From Alnus glutinosa (Eukaryota > Streptophyta > Magnoliopsida > Fagales > Betulaceae): DNA of 64,000 bases. Below the pieces are notes generated by a model, which was not told where the DNA came from, did no database searches, and was given only the letters and a program-made list of their open reading frames with translations. The translations under genes were made by a program, and so were the position numbers. Positions 1-11,104 of this stretch are shown here, one piece after another (position 1 is the first letter of the stretch; every line of letters begins with the position of its first letter). The DNA is taken from positions 27,749,001 to 27,813,000 of the forward strand of contig NC_084891.1 in NCBI RefSeq assembly GCF_958979055.1. Direction: 5' to 3'.

Positions 1-495
1 TTATTTTTATTTATTTATTTTTTTTAATTCGCCCAACATCCTACTTCTCTAATGTCCACCCAAAATTGTTATCATGGCTCGGCCTATCTTGAGGGAAGGG
101 AGGACTTAGATTGTTGCATGGGAGCACTTGGAACAACTTTTTTTATAATTTCTTTCATTATTTAAATATATGAAAAATCTCAAAAAAATTACAAAAAATC
201 ATTTACAAAAGCTTCTTTATAGTTTTCCTAAACATTGAGAATACTATAGTGATATCCAATGTATTGGATAACACTTTAAATTTTCTATACATTATTTTAA
301 TATAAAATATTTCTCTCCTTTTCTCATCTCCGTCATTTTGCATTTCATTTGTAAAAAATGCTAGAGTACATAAAAAACTTATATTTTGTAAATAAATAAT
401 ATTTTAATGGTACATGAAGAGTTAAAAAAATATATATATTGTGAAATGTATTTATATATAAAAATAAAAAGTAATTTTGTTTTTAAAAAAAAAAA
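1..495. other. AT-rich flank, nothing recognised
   Basis: This stretch precedes the LINE. It is AT-rich with homopolymer runs, and I see no coding exon, RNA gene or clear repeat in it. An open frame runs from an ATG at 407 into the LINE, but its first 30 or so codons are simple AT-rich flank, so that ATG is unlikely to be a natural start. Confidence 0.5.
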
Positions 496-496
496 T

Positions 497-1396
497 CGAA
501 AAAGAATTGCTGGCTTTGCTTTGAGAGTACACGGCAGTGATGATTCTCAACAGGATTGTTTGGGGCAGATGATCAATGGACGTGTTCTGGATAGTTCAGT
601 TCCGACCATTGTTGGGGATAAGGGCATTTTGGGCAATGAAGGGGAGAGTCATGTAGTACAAGGTTCACGGCTCGAGATGGCAATTGATTGTGACAAGGGT
701 GGTGAGGCTTTTGATAGACGAGAGTGTTATGTGGAAGGAAAAGAGGAAGAAATGGTTTTCATGTCGGGTCAGTCTAGTTCTTCTCTGATCAATGAGGATC
801 TAGACTTACAGAGGAAGTCTTCGAGGTTGACTAAGGAGGAGCTGGAGCAAAAGTCTGGGTTGGATGAAGGACAGAGTACAGAACCTATCAGTGGAATGGT
901 TATGGAAGGGGATAAGGTGGCACTGCCAGGTAAGCTTTTTGCTGCTAAGGAAGATAGTGGGCCTGAGGCAAGTTACTATGTGGAGAAATTAGCCCAAAAA
1001 CCCATGGGTCAATCGGCTACAGCCCATAGCGTTATGGTGTGGAGTGGCCTTAGGGAGGATAATTTCCAGTCGAGCCTGGCATGTAATGAAGATAATCGCT
1101 GTTCTGGTCCACAACAATCATTGCAAACAGTGGTTAGTCAACCGGAGCCTTACGATTATTCTGGGGAAAAGGATAATAGAAGAGATGTCTCAAAGAAGAG
1201 GAAGACTCGAAGGGGTCCTATATTGGATTCTGCTGAAAATGAAAGGAAAGGCTCTGAAGTGAAGAGGAAATTGTTAGATGGAAATGAGGGAGATGATCAG
1301 CCAGTTTCAAAAAAGGGCAGAAGGGTTACGGAGGATGAGGTTAATCCACAGACTAATTGGGCGGAGGCTGGTTTCCAGCCCCGCCTGCAGCCATGA
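497..1396 (+). pseudogene. LINE ORF1, C-terminal part only
   Basis: About 300 codons of the C-terminal tail of the LINE ORF1 protein, the presumed RNA-binding partner of ORF2. The sequence is charged and low in complexity, with a lysine/arginine-rich stretch (KKRKTRR) around 1195-1215 and the ending AEAGFQPRLQP, which resembles ORF1 tails of other plant L1 elements. No CCHC zinc knuckle or DUF4283 domain is present, so this is a fragment left by 5' truncation at insertion. Its TGA stop (1394-1396) overlaps the ORF2 start ATG (1393-1395) as ATGA, an arrangement that would allow stop-restart translation of ORF2. Confidence 0.75.
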
Positions 1397-4300
1397 AAAT
1401 TTTAAGTTGGAACTGTCGGGGGCTGGGGAACCCCCGGAGAGTTCAATGCCTTCGCCGATTGGTGAAGATACAGAAGCCCCAACTGGTTTTCCTTATGGAA
1501 ACCAGAATGCAGCAAAATAAGGCAGATCGGGTAAGGTCAAAGTTAGGTTTTGATAATTGTTTTGTGGTTGATAGTAAAGGTAAAAGTGGTGGTCTGATGC
1601 TTTTTTGGAATTCTAGTAGTGGGGTGGAAATCCAGAACTACAGTAGAAGGCATATTAATGCTGTAGTTTAAAGATCTACTGATGACTTAGTGTGGAAATT
1701 TACTGGTTTTTACGGCCACCCTGAAGCTGGAAGAAGAGCTGAATCATGGGCTTTGCTAAGACACTTAGCTTCCCTATCCCCAGATCCTTGGTTATGCTTA
1801 GGGGATTTTAATGAGATTACTAGTATGGGGGAAAAGTCCAGTAGGGCAGCTAGACCTTACTCTCAGATGAGAGCTTTTCAATGTGCCCTAAATGATTGTG
1901 GTTTGGCTGATTTGGGTTTTAAGGGTCCTAAGTTCACTTGGTGTAATGGTAGAGGTGGACGAGAGAATAATAAGGAACGGCTTGACAGAGCTGTAGCTAA
2001 TGCTGAGTGGTGTTCTTTTTTTAATCTAGTGAGTGTTGAAGTCCTTTCCAGAACCTGTTCTGATCATAGCCCTATTCTAGTTTCGGTTTCCTCCTCCAGG
2101 GAAGTGGTTTGGCCAAAGTGTAATATATTTAGATATGAGGCTGCGTGGGCAAAAAGTAAGGAGCAGAGTGAGATGATTAAGAAAGTTTGGAGAGCAAAAC
2201 AAAACTCGGATTCACCTTGGTCTACAGTCAAGAGGAATCTGCAGGATTGTAGAAATGCTTTGAAGTTGTGGGCAAGTTCTCAGAAGAGTTCAATGGAGCA
2301 GAAGATTGAGCATTTACAGAACCACCTCTCTTTGATTCAGTTAAGGGGAGATGGGGATTCTTTAGAAGAGGAGAAGAGGCTTAAAGCGGAGCTAAATTAT
2401 GTTTTGGATATGGAAGAACTCAAATGGAAACAAAGGGCCAAGATTAACTGGCTTAAGAATGGGGATAGAAATTCCAAGTTTTTCCATGCCTTTGCAAACC
2501 ATAGAAGACAGAAGAATTCTATCTCTAAGGTGAAGGATAAAAGTGGGTCTCTTTGTGTTACTAAAGATTCAATTGAAGGGGCTTTTGTTTCTTATTTTAA
2601 GGAACTATTTTCTGCGGGCGATTATGTGGATATTGATACATGTATTGGTTCCTTAGAAAGCAAGGTTACCCCTGAGATGAACTCAAGACTTCTTCTTCCT
2701 TTCACTAAGGATGAAATTAATGTCGCCCTTTCTCAGATGTCTCCTCCGAAGGCCCCTGGTCCTGATGGGTTGTCTGTCTGCTTCTATCAAGCAAACTGGC
2801 ATATCATTCATGAAGAGGTCTGTGAAGCTGTCCTGCATTTCCTGAATTCTGGTGAGTTTGACAGTGATGTTAATTCTACGTTTATTGCTCTTATCCCTAA
2901 AGTTCAGAATCCTGTTAATGTTACAGACTTCAGGCCTATTAGTCTCTGTAATGTTTTGTATAAACTGATTTCAAAAGTCTTAGCCAATCGTCTCAAAAAT
3001 ATTTTACCTAATATTATCTCTTGTTATCAAAGTGCTTTTATCCATGGTAGACTCATTTCTGATAACATTTTAGTTGCTTATGAAATCATCCATACAATGC
3101 AAAGTAGAATGTGGAGAAAGGAGGGTTTTATGGGGATCAAATTAGATATGAGTAAAGCCTATGATAGGGTGGAATGGATTTTTTTGAGGGCTGTGATGAA
3201 TAAGTTGGGTTTTGATTCTAGATGGATTGATTTGGTTATGAAATGCGTGACCTCTGTTAAATATACTATTTTGATTAATGGGAATCCGGTTGGTGCTATC
3301 CACCCATCAAGGGGCTTGAGACAAGGGGATCCTATTTCCCCTTATCTTTTTTTGTTATGTGCTGAATGCTTTTCTTCCTTGTTGTGTAATGCTGAGAGGA
3401 AGGGCCACATTACTGGGGTTCCTTCATCTCCCAAAGGCCCTTCTATTAGTCATCTTCTATTTGCTGATGATTGCATCTTATTTTGTAAGGCAAATAGGGT
3501 GGAATGGAGGAGATTGTTGAAGATCATTAGTATTTATGAGGACGGTTCTGGTCAAAGGGTTAATCTGAATAAGACTTCAGTGTTTTTTAGTAGAAATACT
3601 AAGCTTAGTAGAAGACAGGAGATTCTATCTCTCTCGGGCTTATCTGAAACTTATGGGATTGAGTCTTATCTTGGGCTTCCTTGTTTTGTGGGAAGATCTA
3701 GAAATCAGGCGTTTCAGTTTATTAAGGAGAAAGTCTGGAAGAAACTTAACAATTGGAAGAATGTTTTTCTCTCTCAAGCAGGCAGGGAGATCCTTTTAAA
3801 GGCAGTCATACAGGCCATCCCTTCTTATTGTATGTCGATTTTCCAGCTCCCCATTTCTCTGTGTAAAGATCTTAATAGCCTAATGCAAGATTTTTGGTGG
3901 AGACATTTATCTAAGTCTTCTAGAATTCATTGGATGAGTTGGGATAGAATGAGTTTTGCAAAATCAAATGGAGGGTTAGGTTTTAGAGATTTGGTGATTT
4001 TTAACCAAGCCCTCTTAGCCAAACAAGGTTGGAGACTTTTGCAGAACCCTTCCTCTCTTGTTGCTAAAATTTTTAAGAGTAAATATTATCCTTCCTCTTC
4101 TTTTTTGGAGGCTTCCTTGGGCTCTAGGGTTTCTTATGTTTGGAGGAGTTTGTTCCAAGCCAAAAGTTTATTGCTGAAGGGTATTCTGTGGAGGGTTGGT
4201 GATGGGTCTTCCATTAAAATCTGGAAGGATAGATGGATCCCCTCCTCTTCTTCTCATTTGGTTTCCTCTCCTGTTGGTGTTTTGGGACAAGAGGCTACTG

Positions 4301-5538
4301 TGTCAGAATTAATAGATAGGGAGAGGGGTTGTTGGAATTCAAATGTGGTCTATGAGAATTTTAGGAAGGATGAAGCTGATGCCATTCTGAATATTCCTTT
4401 GAGCCCTAATCTACCACAAGATAGAGTTATCTGGATAGGGTCTAAATCTGGCTTGTTTTCAGTTAAAAGTGCTTACTACATAGGAAGATCTCTCAAAGAA
4501 GATGCCAGAGGTCAATGCTCTTATGCAGAAAAAGCGCCGGCTATTTGGAGGGATTTATGGAGTCTGAAAGTTCCAGGGAAGGTTAAATTGTTTGCTTGGA
4601 GAGCCTGTCAAAACCTATTGCCCACTAAAGAGAATCTTTGTAAAAGGAAGGTGATTCAAGATCCCTCTTGTCCTTGTTGTGGTCTAGCGGTTGAGAATGT
4701 TATTCACTGTTTGTGGTCATGTCCAGCTGCAGGAGACGTTTGGGGAGATCATTTGTCTTGTTTCCATAAATGTAGTACTTTTCAGCAAAGTTTTATGCAC
4801 CTTTTGGATTATTGTTTTCAAACTTTTGAGAAGGAGAAGGTGGAGCTTGTGGTTGCTAGGAATATTTGGTTAAGAAGAAATTCTCTTGTTTTTCAAGGAA
4901 GTTTTCTTTCTCCTCATAGAGTCTGGGAGGAGTCTCTTTCTTCTTTGGATGATTTCAGAATATGTAGTCAGGGTGAGGAGAATCTTGCTAAAGCCTCTAC
5001 TCTTTCTGCTTCTTCTCCTCTTGAAGTTTGGTGTCCTCCCCCTGCCAACTTTTTCAAAATTAACTGGGATGCTGCAGTTGATATTAAAGGAAATCGTATT
5101 GGTATTGGCTTAGTGGTGAGAGACAGTAGGGGAGAGTGTATTGCAGCTAAATGTGTTTGTCTCCTAGTGAAGGGTGATTCCAGAATTGCTGAATCCCTTG
5201 CTGCTCTTCATGCAGTTTATTTTGGTAAATTTTTGGAGGTAAGGGATGTTATCTTTGAAGGGGACTCTTCTCAAGTTGTGGCAGAGATTAATTCTGTTCC
5301 TCCTCATTTGTCTACAGCTGGCCATATTACTGAAAGCATTGTACAGGAACTTAAAGCTTTTCGTTCTGCTTCCTTTGTTCATGTTAAAAGATCTTTGAAT
5401 GGGGTGGCTCATGTATTGGCTAGGGAAGCTAAGTTGAATTCTCTGAATGCTTGTTGGAGCTCAGATTTTCCTACTTGTATTCAGGTTCTTCTGGATAGGG
5501 AGAAGTTCTCCCTAGATCCTGTTGGGATCATGATGTAG
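1393..5538 (+). pseudogene. LINE ORF2: endonuclease, reverse transcriptase, RNase H; one internal stop
   Basis: The frame has 1,382 codons with a single in-frame TAA at 1669-1671 (codon 93) and would otherwise encode about 1,380 residues, full length for a plant L1 ORF2. Domains in order are: an APE-type endonuclease (WNCRGLGNPRR at the start, LMETR, GDFNEIT, SDHSPI); a reverse transcriptase (FIALIPKV, FRPISLCN, RGLRQGDPISPYLF, and the catalytic FADD near 3469-3480); a zinc-binding zf-RVT region (about 4540-4740, CPCC and HCLWSCP); and a plant RNase H domain (about 5060-5460, starting INWDAA, with the later acidic positions in AES and EGDSSQ). All the catalytic motifs I can check are intact. 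The start ATG overlaps the ORF1 stop. With only one stop in 4.1 kb, the copy looks young. Confidence 0.93.
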
Positions 5539-5600
5539 TTGTTTATCTTTGCAATGAAGATATTTTTCTTCTTTGTTCAAAAAAAAAAAAAAAAAAAAAA

Positions 5601-7606
5601 TCGGAATAAAGTGCATCAAAGTTCTTTGAAGGCTTTCAGGATCCGAATACAAGGGGGGGCGATCAAATTCCAAATCTTAAGTTCTTAACGTAGTGGGCGT
5701 TGCGAATCAACCGAAAAAGGTAATCAATCAGCTGTCTTTTCACATGTGAGAGCCACCAAGGGATGAACGATTAAAACGAAACCTAAAATGAAATATGGTT
5801 GTTAATTCTGCCTTTTCCAATGCCAGCTGGACCCAGCTGGTCTCAATGGACAACCCTCCGTGTCTGCCTTTGTTTTATTTCATTTCGTTTGTAGTTTAGT
5901 TATGTATTGTTTTGTGGGAAAAACTTCAATTATCATTTTCCATATGTCACGGGCTTTGAATGTTACCGTTGAATTATCAAAAGTTATAATGTTAATATTA
6001 TATTTTTAAGTATCTTTTAATTTTAATTTTGCCGTTAGTTTTTTTATTAACTCAGACGATTAGTACCCCTATAAAATTTATACAAATTAAATTTACCTTA
6101 ATTTAAAAAAAAAAAAAAAAAAACTAAAAGAAAAAGGCGAAATTAAAGGGGCTTTTCTTGTGTTGAAAAAGTGGGCTTTCGCTTTTGCAATGACACCTTG
6201 TGGGTAATGTGCTTTGAACGGTTTAGAAATGTAATATGTCTATTAGGTTAGTGAGCCCCATTTGTTAAGAAAATATAAGGCCCAGGCCCAAGTATGGGGA
6301 GGATTATGATTATTCATTCAGAACAGATTTGTTGAAATTGTATTTTCTTTCTTGGGGAGCCTACTGATCTGGAGACTGGAATCCAGCAAACCTTTGTTTT
6401 CGATCATTCCAGTTTATCAACACAACCCATTCAGATTTCATTCCTTTATTCATTCAACACATCCATTTTTTCCATTTTAAAATCATTAAAATTCCTAAAA
6501 AACCAAAAAAGAGCATTACACTTGTGCCAAGGTTTTTGAATTGTTCTTGAGATATAAAGACGGGACTAAAAAATATATACAAGTTTTATGTGATACTTAT
6601 CCACTTCATGTTAGGGAAGTATGAGCACCTCTTTTCTGTATATATATATACAGCCACCATATGCAAGCATTCCACTTCAATAGTAGATATAAAATGAATA
6701 TCATAAGGTAGGCTACTGTAGTGCAGCACATCAAAGAGACAAAGAATACTTGGCTTGAGATGCATAAAATCTCAGGTCTACAAAAAAGCCACACTTCGAA
6801 TTTTTCCGTTCATAAATCGACAGAACCATGTCATAAAATCTCACTATGAGTCTCACTCAACCATATTTCATTCAAATAAGTTGTTAGATGGATGATAAGA
6901 GCTATTCATCGTTATAGTTCATAAATAGGGAGTCAAATCCCAAGATATTAAGATTTGAATATTTAAGATACTGTTGTTGAGATTATCTCTCAAACACCAC
7001 ATGAACGTGGAACCACAGCAAAGGCTTAGCTACCAAAAATCCTATAAAATGGACACAGTGTATTAGATAAAGGGGGACGAAATTCCCCTAAAGAATCCTA
7101 GTTCATTGTTATTTTCATTCTGAAATACATGCCGACTTAAGCATTGGAGTGGGATCCTGCCAATATTCTCGTGAGCTCATTTGTTTACTTTTATTGTTTT
7201 GCAGTAATTGAAGCAAGTACCAACAAAGATGTATGTCACTGTACCAAAAACTATTCTAATAACTTTCAAAAACAAACACGTGTTACTATAGCTATTTATA
7301 AATAGAAAACTAAAAAGTTTTTTTTTTTAAAAAAAAAAAGAGGGGTGCCTCAAGCCACCCATCGGGCAAAATTGAGATGGTTCCGCCACTCCATACCAAA
7401 ATTATTGGTAGTTAGAGAGGGCTATATGTAGTCTTTTTTTTCTTTTTTTTTCTTTTTTTTTGGGGGGTTGGGTACAAGGTGTTCACAACCCTCTCATTTT
7501 GTCATCACTTTTGCAATCTCACATCTAAATTATCAAAAGTTGCAATTTAGATGTTTGATGTTTTAGCCCATTTCAATTCCCTTCTTACCATTCCGGTTTT
7601 TCGTTA
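5601..7606. other. Intergenic spacer, no gene recognised
   Basis: The spacer is AT-rich with poly(A) and poly(T) runs near 6105-6122 and 7320-7340. I find no coding exon. A stretch around 6240-6480 has the look of an old promoter or terminator region of a retroelement, but it has no boundaries and I do not call it. Confidence 0.4.
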
Positions 7607-8177
7607 GGGATAATTGCACCGTTGGCCCCTGTAGTATGTCATAATTATTTTTCACTCCCTATGGTTTAAAAAGTTCATAGGAGGTCCCTGTGTTATGCAA
7701 TAATTACGTTTTACTCCCTGGGTCGATTTTTCGTCCATCATTTTGACGGAGTCTGTTATCTCTACACGGCAGCGCCACGTGTCCATCTTAATAAAAAAAA
7801 TATAAATTTATTAAAAAGAAAAAAAGAAAAAAGAAAAACGTGAAGCAAGGGGTGGCCTGGCCACCCCCAGCTACCCCTTGCTACTTTTTTTTTTTTTTGT
7901 TTTGAATTTTAATTTTTTTTTTTAAAAAATAAGTATATTTATTTATTTTTTAATAAATTTTTATTTTTAATTAAGATGGACACGTATCGCCATCTTATTC
8001 GCGACACGTAGCGCTGACGTGACATTTGACTGAATCTGTTAAAAAATTTAATAGAATTTAACGCTAGGAATCCATTTGTAATTATTGCTTACAACATGGA
8101 CTTCCCATGAACTTTTTAAACCATAGAGAGTAAAATTAATTATGACATACCACAAAGAACAACGGTGCAATTATCTC
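7607..8177. mobile_element. Mutator-like MITE with long terminal inverted repeats and 9-bp target duplication
   Basis: The 571-bp element begins GGGATAATTGCACCG, and its right end reads as the inverse, GAGATAATTGCACCG. The inverted repeats extend imperfectly for about 150 bp or more on each side, including a shared GTATGTCATAATTA block and a shared GGTTTAAAAAGTTCAT block. Flanks are TTTTCGTTA (7598-7606) and TTTCCGTTA (8178-8186), a 9-bp duplication with one mismatch. A 9-bp duplication with long inverted repeats fits a non-autonomous Mutator-like (MULE) element. There is no transposase. The middle carries a GC-rich block (GGGGTGGCCTGGCCACCCC) near 7850-7870. Confidence 0.8.
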
Positions 8178-8515
8178 TTTCCGTTAACTTAAAGCGGCCA
8201 ACAAGTAAAATATCTATTGCACCTATGTAAAAAATATAAAAATACAAATTTATCATTAATTAAATTCAAAAGGGCGACTAAGACCCACGACTCCAAACCC
8301 ATGGTGTCGCCGTGGGTTTCCAAGGTCCATGTTTTTCACTTTTTCTATATATTTTTTAAATTTTATAAACGAGACTAAAATATCAAACATTGACATTCTA
8401 ATTTTGAATAATTTGAAGGACGACATTAAAAATCTCATAATAGTTAATGAAAAGTGATATATACACAACAACAAAAAAATGTGCACAACATGTATATGGA
8501 TTTCTTTAAAAAAAG

Positions 8516-8830
8516 GAAAATGTTAAATTTACAACACCAACACAACAATCACACAACAACCCCTCATATGAGAGTAGACCCCACACACTGGGGTCCACTC
8601 GAAAAATGTTAGATTTACAACACCAATACAACAACTGTACAACAATCTCTCACATGAGGGTGGGTCTCACATACTGGGACCTACCCTCATGTGAGGAATT
8701 GTTGTACAGTTGTTGTATTGGTGTTGTACAAGAATCAAATCCCGGGTCCACTCTCATGTGTGTGAAGTCCACCCTCATGTGAGAGATTGTTGTGTAATTG
8801 TTATAATTGTGTTGTGTATGATTTAATATA
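8516..8830. mobile_element. Palindromic MITE (outer), interrupted by a related MITE
   Basis: The left arm (about 8516-8600) carries AAATTTACAACACCAACAC and ATATGAGAGTAGACC. The right arm (about 8754-8830) carries the inverse of these blocks, GTCCACCCTCATGTGAGAG and ATTGTGTTGTGTATGATTT. The two arms pair over about 75 bp once the inner element is removed. No clear outer target duplication was found, so the ends are good to roughly 10 bp. It is non-coding. Confidence 0.6.
8601..8744. mobile_element. Inner MITE, same family, inserted in the outer one
   Basis: This is a near-perfect palindrome. The left half includes TTTACAACACCAATACAACA, ACTGTACAACAAT and CTCACATGAGGGT; the right half holds their inverses. 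It is flanked by a perfect 9-bp repeat, GGTCCACTC, at 8592-8600 and 8745-8753, which splits the outer MITE. Because the inner arms are better matched than the outer arms, the inner copy is the younger one. The 9-bp duplication again fits the Mutator class. Confidence 0.78.
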
Positions 8831-9020
8831 TACCCTACATAAAGGGTGCACAACAAAACACATGGTTACAGCCATGCATTGTGGAACCCAAAATGCGCAT
8901 CTTCTTCGTAGATAAAACAAAAAAACCCAATTCACAAAATGGTGTGTGAGTGACCGAGTCAGAAGACGCGCCACTTCGGAGACCGCCCCAATCTCCAACT
9001 GACATCTTAACCCACTCAGC

Positions 9021-9050
9021 CAAAAATATATATATATATATATATAACCT
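9021..9050 (+). promoter_or_regulatory. TATA region upstream of the Myb/SANT-like gene
   Basis: A run of alternating TA (about 9026-9046) lies about 35 bp upstream of the proposed 5'UTR exon, which begins around 9060-9085. The placement is inferred from that exon, which ends at a good donor (CAG/GTACTC at 9125/9126). Confidence 0.35.
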
Positions 9051-9059
9051 AAAAATAGA

Positions 9060-11104
9060 GCTGAGGCGAGTCTTATTAGACTCTCTCTCTCGCCGGCGCA
9101 ACTTTCTGGCCCTATTTCCGATCAGGTACTCCATCGCCATTATTGTTTTTGTTTACTGTAATTATCATATTATTATTTTCGTCTTCTTTTTATATTCTGG
9201 TGTACATGCAGCGATTTCGTGCATTTCATATGTTTGAATACATTCATTGAGTTGTGAAATCGAATTGCTGCCTCAGAAAATGCTTTCATTTTTGAAGTAT
9301 AACTGTATAAGCGATTAAAAGATTAAGCGTGATTGTGGTAGCACTGTTGTTCTTTTTGTTGTTTATTTTTAGGGTTTGAAAAGTACTCAATCTGAGGGTC
9401 CGTTTGGTTCTTAAGAAATCAATGAGTCCAAAAACAAGAGGGAACGTACTAAAAATTAAGCTGCTTATGATGGAAAGGTGTTTCCTTTCCCTCAAAATTT
9501 TCCTGAGAACCAAACAGAGGTATTGTGAATTGTATAATTTGACTTTAATCTAGAGGGCTGTGTATGGTCAATCTGTGTAGATTTTTATTAGACTGAAATT
9601 GGTCAACCACTCCAAAAAGAGAGCAATTTAACGTAATAATCCTATACATTGTACATCTTTTCTTGCTAATGCTCATATTTAGCGAGAAAACTTAATGTAG
9701 TCAGACAAGGGAGATATGCGGAATCAAGGGTTAGAAGGAAGTTGGCAAAACCATAGGGACACAATGTGATGAGAAGAAAAGGCAGTAGTTTTTATTCACA
9801 AATGAATTTAATGTACTTCTTATCATTCTTTGAAAACTTTTCTGCTCACACCCCACCGCCACAAAACATGCACAAATGAATTATAATTATATGCATATTA
9901 GTATCTGATAATATGTTTGCTGTGTTTGCAAAAGGAAGTAGAAGAAGGTGGGAATTGTTATTTTTGGAGCTGAGAATTATGTAAGCTTTTGCATTTGAGA
10001 GTGCAAAGGCTGCATACAAATGATTGTGGATCTCTTTCTTCTTCCAATGTTAATCTCTTGTGATTGGTTATGTAAGTCCTAAGATATTCTGCTCTAACTC
10101 AAGTGATTTATGTATCACATCTGGATTGAATTGGCAAGAATTCCCAGTGTTAGGTCACACCCCCAACACGGAAAATTGTTATCATACCTTTATCCCTTTA
10201 AAATTAATGGGAATCGGAATTGCTGTTACCCTTTGAGAAAACAGCTATTTTTCATGATAGGACTGTTGAGGAAGCACCTGTACCTACAGGACAGCTCATT
10301 GTATAAGGAATTTAATTAATTGAAGATTGATGTAGAATATAGTAATACAGTCTGACATGCATAATTCTCTCTCTCATTGGGGTTTATGAATCACAAGTAT
10401 ATCAGTTTCACTTATGCTTTATAGAGACTAAAAAATATCAATTTTTAGGGCGACTTTTTTTTTTGTTTGGTAATATTCTGTAGACCGGCACATATTTCCT
10501 TGTGTTTGACCAATACTATTTGTTACTTTTGCACCTTACAGTGTCCATCTTGTGATATGAAAATGATTTTGATCCCTGCTTGTTTTCAGGATCACCAATT
10601 TTATCACAATCTGTTATGTTCATGTTGGTTTTTCTTGCACTTGATACTATTATATTTCCACCATTTTCAAGTCATATGGTGCAAAGTAGTGAATAACAAT
10701 TTTTAGAAAACTTTACAGACCTGTTTGTTTTATAAATCTTGGTTTCACCTTGCTACTGATTAATAACATATGGTTATGTTATGCCATCTAACAGAGGAGC
10801 ACGACCTGCTGTTCCTATGCATGCAACAGTGACAATCGTTTGGGTAAAAAATTAACTCAAGGTAATGATTGAAAATTATTAGGATTGTTTTTATTGCTGC
10901 ATTTGATGAGACTATTTATAGGTCAAATGCATCATACTCATGCCCTAGTTATAAATGGTATTTGCCAAATACTTTCAATAATGAATTTTCATAAGCCATT
11001 AACTTAATTTAAATATCTATTTTGGTGTTCAAAAAGCTTTGCTTCTTAGCAAGATTTTTTTTTTTTTTTGGTGCTAATTGGCATATTGTTGACATCTATT
11101 GTAG
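9060..11104 (+). other. Proposed 5'UTR exon and long 5'UTR intron of the Myb/SANT-like gene
   Basis: A GC-richer stretch (about 9060-9125) ends in a plausible donor at 9126. A clear acceptor, TATTGTAG, lies directly before the coding ATG at 11105. This suggests a non-coding first exon and an intron of nearly 2 kb, in which small extra UTR exons (for example near 10790-10840) cannot be excluded. The intron holds the MITE at 9396-9520. I see no other coding exon in it. Confidence 0.4.
9396..9520. mobile_element. Small hAT-like MITE in the 5'UTR intron
   Basis: The left end reads GGGTCCGTTTGGTTCTTAAG and the right end, inverted, reads CCTCTGTTTGGTTCTCAGG, giving imperfect terminal inverted repeats of about 22 bp around a non-coding core of about 80 bp. 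Ends of the GGTCCGTTTGGTTC type are common in plant hAT-like MITEs. I could not identify an 8-bp target duplication. Confidence 0.5.

Larger units (their letters stand above)
496..5600 (+). mobile_element. L1-type plant LINE, 5'-truncated, with poly(A) tail
   Basis: This is a non-LTR retrotransposon of the plant L1 type that carries an RNase H domain. It contains the end of ORF1, an almost open ORF2, a short 3'UTR and a tail of about 20 A residues at 5580-5600. The last bases before the tail read TTTGTTC, as in the unrelated retroposon at 57.4 kb. The left edge is placed near 496, where AT-rich flank with an A-run changes to codon-like sequence. The usual N-terminal ORF1 domains (DUF4283, zinc knuckle) are missing, so the copy is 5'-truncated. 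A target duplication is uncertain: an A-run followed by TCG and a purine-rich stretch occurs at both edges (about 485-505 and 5582-5612), but it is degenerate. Confidence 0.93.

Noticed and set aside
407-496. ATG at 407 as the start of LINE ORF1
   Set aside because: The first codons lie in AT-rich flank with A-runs; ORF1 is truncated and merely open into the flank.
8736-8744. tRNA B-box-like sequence (AATCAAATCCCG)
   Set aside because: No A-box or cloverleaf is present, and it forms the right end of a palindromic MITE.
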